Position numbers and translations under genes: made by a program
The notes under the pieces: generated by a model
Databases searched by the model: none
Seen by the model: only the letters and a program-made list of their open reading frames with translations
What the model was told of the DNA's origin: nothing
Part shown: one piece after another, positions 60,731 through 64,000 of the stretch
Position numbering within the stretch: the first letter of the stretch is position 1
Layout of the letters: the number at the start of each line of letters is the position of its first letter
Assembly (NCBI GenBank): GCA_019113295.1
Contig: DXHR01000018.1
Coordinates: 62,001-126,000 of the forward strand
Length of the DNA: 64,000 bases
Origin: Candidatus Salinicoccus stercoripullorum
Lineage (GTDB): Bacteria > Bacillota > Bacilli > Staphylococcales > Salinicoccaceae
Direction of reading: 5' to 3'

Positions 60731-63145
60731 GTGACGTTAATACATCTGGCGATTCTGCTGCCTGTCATTGCCGCCGTTTTCACCGGCACGCTCTACAGGT
60801 ATTACAGACGTATACACCTGGGCTGGTTCGTCCTGCCTGTACCACTCCTGATTGTCATCTATCTGTTTACTCTGATCCCCCGGGTGATGAACGGACTGGT
60901 GATACATGAAACAATGCAGTTCATGCCGAGAATAGGTATGAATTTCGATGTTTACATAGATGGTCTCGGACTGCTGTTCGCCATACTGATATCAGGTATC
61001 GGGGCGCTCGTCGTCCTATATTCAATCGGCTACCTCTCCGAAAAGGAGAACCTCGGCAGCTTTTACGTCTTTCTGCTCATGTTCATGACTGCGATGCTCG
61101 GCATCGTTCTCAATGATAACGTACTCATGCTCTATCTTTTCTGGGAACTGACATCAATCTCCAGTTTCCTGCTCATCGCATTCTGGTACACCCGTGACCG
61201 TTCGCTGTACGGTGCACTGAAATCGATGATAATCACGATGTTCGGCGGCTTCCTCATGCTCGGTGGATTCATCACCCTCTACCTGATCACAGGCACTTTC
61301 AGCATCAGAGGGATGATCGAAGCCCTGCCACAGATCCAGGAAAGTCCGCTTGCACCATTTGCAATCGTCCTCATCCTGTTCGGCGCATTCACGAAATCCG
61401 CACAGTTCCCGTTCTACATCTGGCTGCCGGATGCCATGGAGGCGCCGACGCCGGTCAGTGCATATCTGCACTCCGCCACGATGGTCAAGGCGGGAATCTA
61501 TCTTGTCGCACGTTTTACCCCATTGTTTGCCTTTTCAAACCTCTGGGTATGGACAATTCTCATTTTCGGACTGTTCACGATGGTCTGGGCGTCCTTCAAT
61601 GCCATCAAGAAAGATGACCTTAAAGCGGTTCTGGCATTCTCCACTGTTTCACAGCTCGGCCTCATCATGAGTCTCCTGGGACTCGGGGCACTGAGCCTCG
61701 CAACAGGCGCGGATGATGAACTGTTCACAGTGGCTGTCGTAGCAGCGGTATTCCATACGATCAACCATGCAACATTCAAGGGTGCATTGTTCATGATCAC
61801 CGGCATCGTCGACCATGAAACCGGCACAAGGAGCATGAAACGCCTTGGCGGCCTCCTTACCATCATGCCGGTTTCATTCACCCTGACAGTCATTACAGCA
61901 CTTTCGATGGCCGGCCTTCCGCCGTTCAACGGCTTCCTTTCGAAGGAACTGTTCCTGGAAGCCATGATCACCGTAATGGAAGCCGACTTCAAAGCCATGG
62001 GAAGCCTGGACTTCCTCATCCCGCTCGTTGCGGTTATCGGGAGTATTTTCACATTCATCTACTCCATACTGATCGTCTACGGCATCTTCCTCGGCAAACG
62101 TACACACGATACGCCGAAGGAACCGCACGAATCACCTGTTCTGATGCTGATTTCACCAGCGATCCTGTCGTTGCTCGTCATCCTCTTCGGGTTGTTCCCG
62201 AACGTATTGTCGTCAACGATCATCGATCCGGCAGCCATGGGCATCATGGACAGCCCTAAACCGCCCGGCACACACCTCGCGATGTGGCACGGTTTTGCCA
62301 ACCCTGCACTCTGGGCGACAGCAGCCGTTGTCATCATCGGTTCTGTCTTGTTCTATTTCAGGGACAGATGGATGTTCATCTACAACTATCATAAAGAGGC
62401 ATTCACACTCAATTATCTGTACGACCAGGGACTTCTATACAGCCGCATCGGCTCACACAGAATCACCGACGGCTATATGACAGGCTACATCCGCAACTAT
62501 CTGGTCTATATATTCGGGTTCTTTACTGTCATGGGAATCCTCACGGTAATGAACACCGGTCTGCGGATCGACTTCGGCAACTTTGCCCCTGTCGGCATAC
62601 AGGAGGCCGTGCTTACACTCATCGTGCTCATCGCCACGGCAGTGATCCTCATCACCCGTTCGCGCATGGTATCCATCATCATGCTCGGCACCATCGGGTT
62701 CTCAATGGCACTGTTCTTCGTATTCTTCAGGGCTCCTGACCTCGCCCTGACGCAGCTGGCCATTGAAACGGTGACGACATCACTTTTCCTGGTGTGTTTC
62801 TACCACCTGCCGAAGAAGAGCAGACACGAAGAACGCATGCGTTTCAAGTTCACAAACTTCATCGTATCCTTTGGTGTCGCCGTATTTGTCATCCTGATCG
62901 GACTCTCTGCATTCTCTGAACGCCTGTTCGAGTCCATCAGTGAATACCACATCGAAAATGTATATGATCTGGCAGCCGGCGGCAATATGGTTAACGTAAT
63001 ACTCGTTGATTTCCGTGGCTTTGATACATTGTTTGAAACACTTGTATTCGGCATTGCAGGCATCGGCATATACGCACTGATGAAACTGAACCTTAACAGA
63101 AAGGATGAAGATAATGAAGAGCACACTGAAGAAGGCAGGATATAG
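60731..63145 (+). CDS. mnhA: Na+/H+ antiporter subunit A
   Basis: An 804-residue membrane subunit of the Mnh/Mrp antiporter, which exports Na+ for H+ and is related to NuoL plus an MrpB-like C-terminal part. About 20 membrane segments are seen. The ion-channel core has LYLFWELTSISSFLLIAFWYTRDRS and GAFTKSAQFPFYIWLPDAMEAPTPVSAYLHSATMVKAG. GTG 60731 is the start, with AAGGAGG upstream; an in-frame ATG 13 codons earlier has none. It overlaps mnhB by 32 bases. It fits life at high salt. Confidence 0.96.
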   Translation: MTLIHLAILLPVIAAVFTGTLYRYYRRIHLGWFVLPVPLLIVIYLFTLIPRVMNGLVIHETMQFMPRIGMNFDVYIDGLGLLFAILISGIGALVVLYSIGYLSEKENLGSFYVFLLMFMTAMLGIVLNDNVLMLYLFWELTSISSFLLIAFWYTRDRSLYGALKSMIITMFGGFLMLGGFITLYLITGTFSIRGMIEALPQIQESPLAPFAIVLILFGAFTKSAQFPFYIWLPDAMEAPTPVSAYLHSATMVKAGIYLVARFTPLFAFSNLWVWTILIFGLFTMVWASFNAIKKDDLKAVLAFSTVSQLGLIMSLLGLGALSLATGADDELFTVAVVAAVFHTINHATFKGALFMITGIVDHETGTRSMKRLGGLLTIMPVSFTLTVITALSMAGLPPFNGFLSKELFLEAMITVMEADFKAMGSLDFLIPLVAVIGSIFTFIYSILIVYGIFLGKRTHDTPKEPHESPVLMLISPAILSLLVILFGLFPNVLSSTIIDPAAMGIMDSPKPPGTHLAMWHGFANPALWATAAVVIIGSVLFYFRDRWMFIYNYHKEAFTLNYLYDQGLLYSRIGSHRITDGYMTGYIRNYLVYIFGFFTVMGILTVMNTGLRIDFGNFAPVGIQEAVLTLIVLIATAVILITRSRMVSIIMLGTIGFSMALFFVFFRAPDLALTQLAIETVTTSLFLVCFYHLPKKSRHEERMRFKFTNFIVSFGVAVFVILIGLSAFSERLFESISEYHIENVYDLAAGGNMVNVILVDFRGFDTLFETLVFGIAGIGIYALMKLNLNRKDEDNEEHTEEGRI

Positions 63146-63581
63146 CAAGGTACAAAAACAGGTCCATGATGTCTTCCTGCAGTTTACTTCCAAGATTGTA
63201 TTCTTCATCATCATCCTGTTCGCCTTCAAATTATTCTTTGCAGGCCACTATACTCCGGGCGGCGGCTTCGTCGGCGGACTGCTTGCGGCTGCTGCGATCA
63301 TCCTGCTGATGATCGCCTATGACCAGAAGACGGTGGCAAAGATGCTGCCGATCGATTTCAGGATACTGATCGGTGCCGGTCTTTCATTCGCAGCTGTGCT
63401 GCCTACGCTGTCCTTCCTTTTTGGGACGCCGTTCTTCACCCATCAGCACACATATATAAATGTGCCTGTATTCGGTGAAGTCGCACTCCATTCGGCAGTG
63501 ATTTTCGATGTGGGCGTGTTCCTGACTGTTGCAGGTGCCGCGCTCCTGATCATCAAACTGATTGCAGAGGAGGATGCCTGA
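63114..63581 (+). CDS. mnhB: Na+/H+ antiporter subunit B
   Basis: A 155-residue membrane subunit with four helices and the motifs [21 protein letters not shown] and [21 protein letters not shown] 63114 has AAAGGATGA upstream; the ATG at 63105 is too close to it. Its TGA overlaps the mnhC ATG by one base. Confidence 0.95.
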   Translation: MKSTLKKAGYSKVQKQVHDVFLQFTSKIVFFIIILFAFKLFFAGHYTPGGGFVGGLLAAAAIILLMIAYDQKTVAKMLPIDFRILIGAGLSFAAVLPTLSFLFGTPFFTHQHTYINVPVFGEVALHSAVIFDVGVFLTVAGAALLIIKLIAEEDA

Positions 63582-63922
63582 TGGAACTGATAACGATTAT
63601 CCTGAGCGGCATCCTGATCGGTGCCTCCGTCTATCTTATGCTTTCAAAAAGCCTGATACGGATCATCATCGGTACAGCCTTATTGTCCCACGGCGTCCAT
63701 CTGATGCTTCTGACGATGGGGCAGCTCAAACGCGGCAATGTACCCGTACTCGATCCGGAAGTTTCGTCCTATACCGACCCGCTTCCGCAGGCGATGATCC
63801 TGACTGCGATCGTCATCGCATTTGCACTGACCGCCTACATCCTTGTACTTGCCCTCAGGATGTACAAGGAGATAGGGACAGATAATGTAGAAGAAATGAA
63901 AGGAGTTCCACATGACGACTAA
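63581..63922 (+). CDS. mnhC: Na+/H+ antiporter subunit C
   Basis: A 113-residue membrane subunit related to NuoK, with three helices and the motif [23 protein letters not shown]. It is translationally coupled to mnhB and overlaps mnhD by 11 bases. Confidence 0.95.
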   Translation: MELITIILSGILIGASVYLMLSKSLIRIIIGTALLSHGVHLMLLTMGQLKRGNVPVLDPEVSSYTDPLPQAMILTAIVIAFALTAYILVLALRMYKEIGTDNVEEMKGVPHDD

Positions 63923-64000
63923 CATATTAGCGCTATTACCGATATTGATTCCGCTGTTTTCAGGAATCATCATGTTGTTCATGGGAAAACGCCCGGTGCG
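63912..64000 (+). CDS. mnhD: Na+/H+ antiporter subunit D (cut by the window edge)
   Basis: Only the first 29 codons are visible, starting [19 protein letters not shown], a hydrophobic N-terminus as in MnhD/NuoN-like subunits. The start ATG has AAAGGAG upstream inside mnhC. Assignment rests on operon position. Confidence 0.85.
   Translation, partial: MTTNILALLPILIPLFSGIIMLFMGKRPV

Overview
The window is a GC-rich chromosomal stretch from a Gram-positive member of the Staphylococcaceae. As I remember it, the gene content and order (mnh / ppiB / rocD / gudB / pgi / signal peptidase / addB / addA / FAH / cdr / clpB / fabHF / opp / trpS / spx / mecA / coiA / pepF) match the S. aureus chromosome. 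The high G+C, an ectoine-type uptake system (ehuBCDA) and an Mnh Na+/H+ antiporter suggest a halophilic relative such as Salinicoccus; the genus is an inference. No prophage, IS element, CRISPR array, rRNA or tRNA gene was seen.

Layout. 1-5 kb: pepF (cut by the window edge), coiA, mecA and spx on the minus strand, then trpS on plus. 5.4-14 kb: fabH-fabF with a FapR-type operator, and a complete oligopeptide permease in the order oppD-F-B-C-A, with a catabolite (cre) site just before oppA. 14.4-21 kb: a small DUF2929 gene, a nitronate monooxygenase, and the glycerol cluster glpP-glpF-glpK-glpD with an antitermination leader. 21-26 kb: ehuB-C-D-A and an AGCS amino acid carrier. 26-33 kb: clpB (CtsR-controlled), uppP, a DUF59 gene, and a HAD-DegV-CoA-disulfide reductase operon. 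34-47.6 kb: an amylase-like membrane protein that has lost its catalytic residues, yisL, FAH, a DUF418-like membrane protein, addA, addB, signal peptidase, a TVP38 protein and pgi. 47.6-52.6 kb: trpD-C-F-B-A behind two tandem Trp T-boxes. 52.7-58.4 kb: two glutamate dehydrogenases in tandem, rocD and rocA. 58.7-64 kb: an S1-domain protein, two small genes, ppiB, and mnhA-B-C-D (mnhD cut by the edge).

How the genes work together. The rocA-rocD-gdh block converts ornithine and proline-derived glutamate semialdehyde to glutamate and then 2-oxoglutarate. The ehu and mnh operons serve osmotic and ion homeostasis. Spx, MecA and ClpB belong to protein quality control. CcpA-type (cre) sites next to glpF, the AGCS carrier, oppA and one gdh gene suggest carbon control over several nutrient genes.

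The most unusual feature is a family of GC-rich, hairpin-forming 41-bp repeats. They form three arrays (about 5045-5323, 26001-26183 and 33510-33935). All three keep a 41-bp or 82-bp register, and all three lie only between convergently transcribed genes, next to the terminators. I know of no description of this family. Other points of interest are the catalytically degenerate amylase-fold protein, the doubled T-box in front of a trp operon without trpE/trpG, the tandem gdh paralogues, and a coiA ribosome binding site buried in the stem of the mecA terminator.
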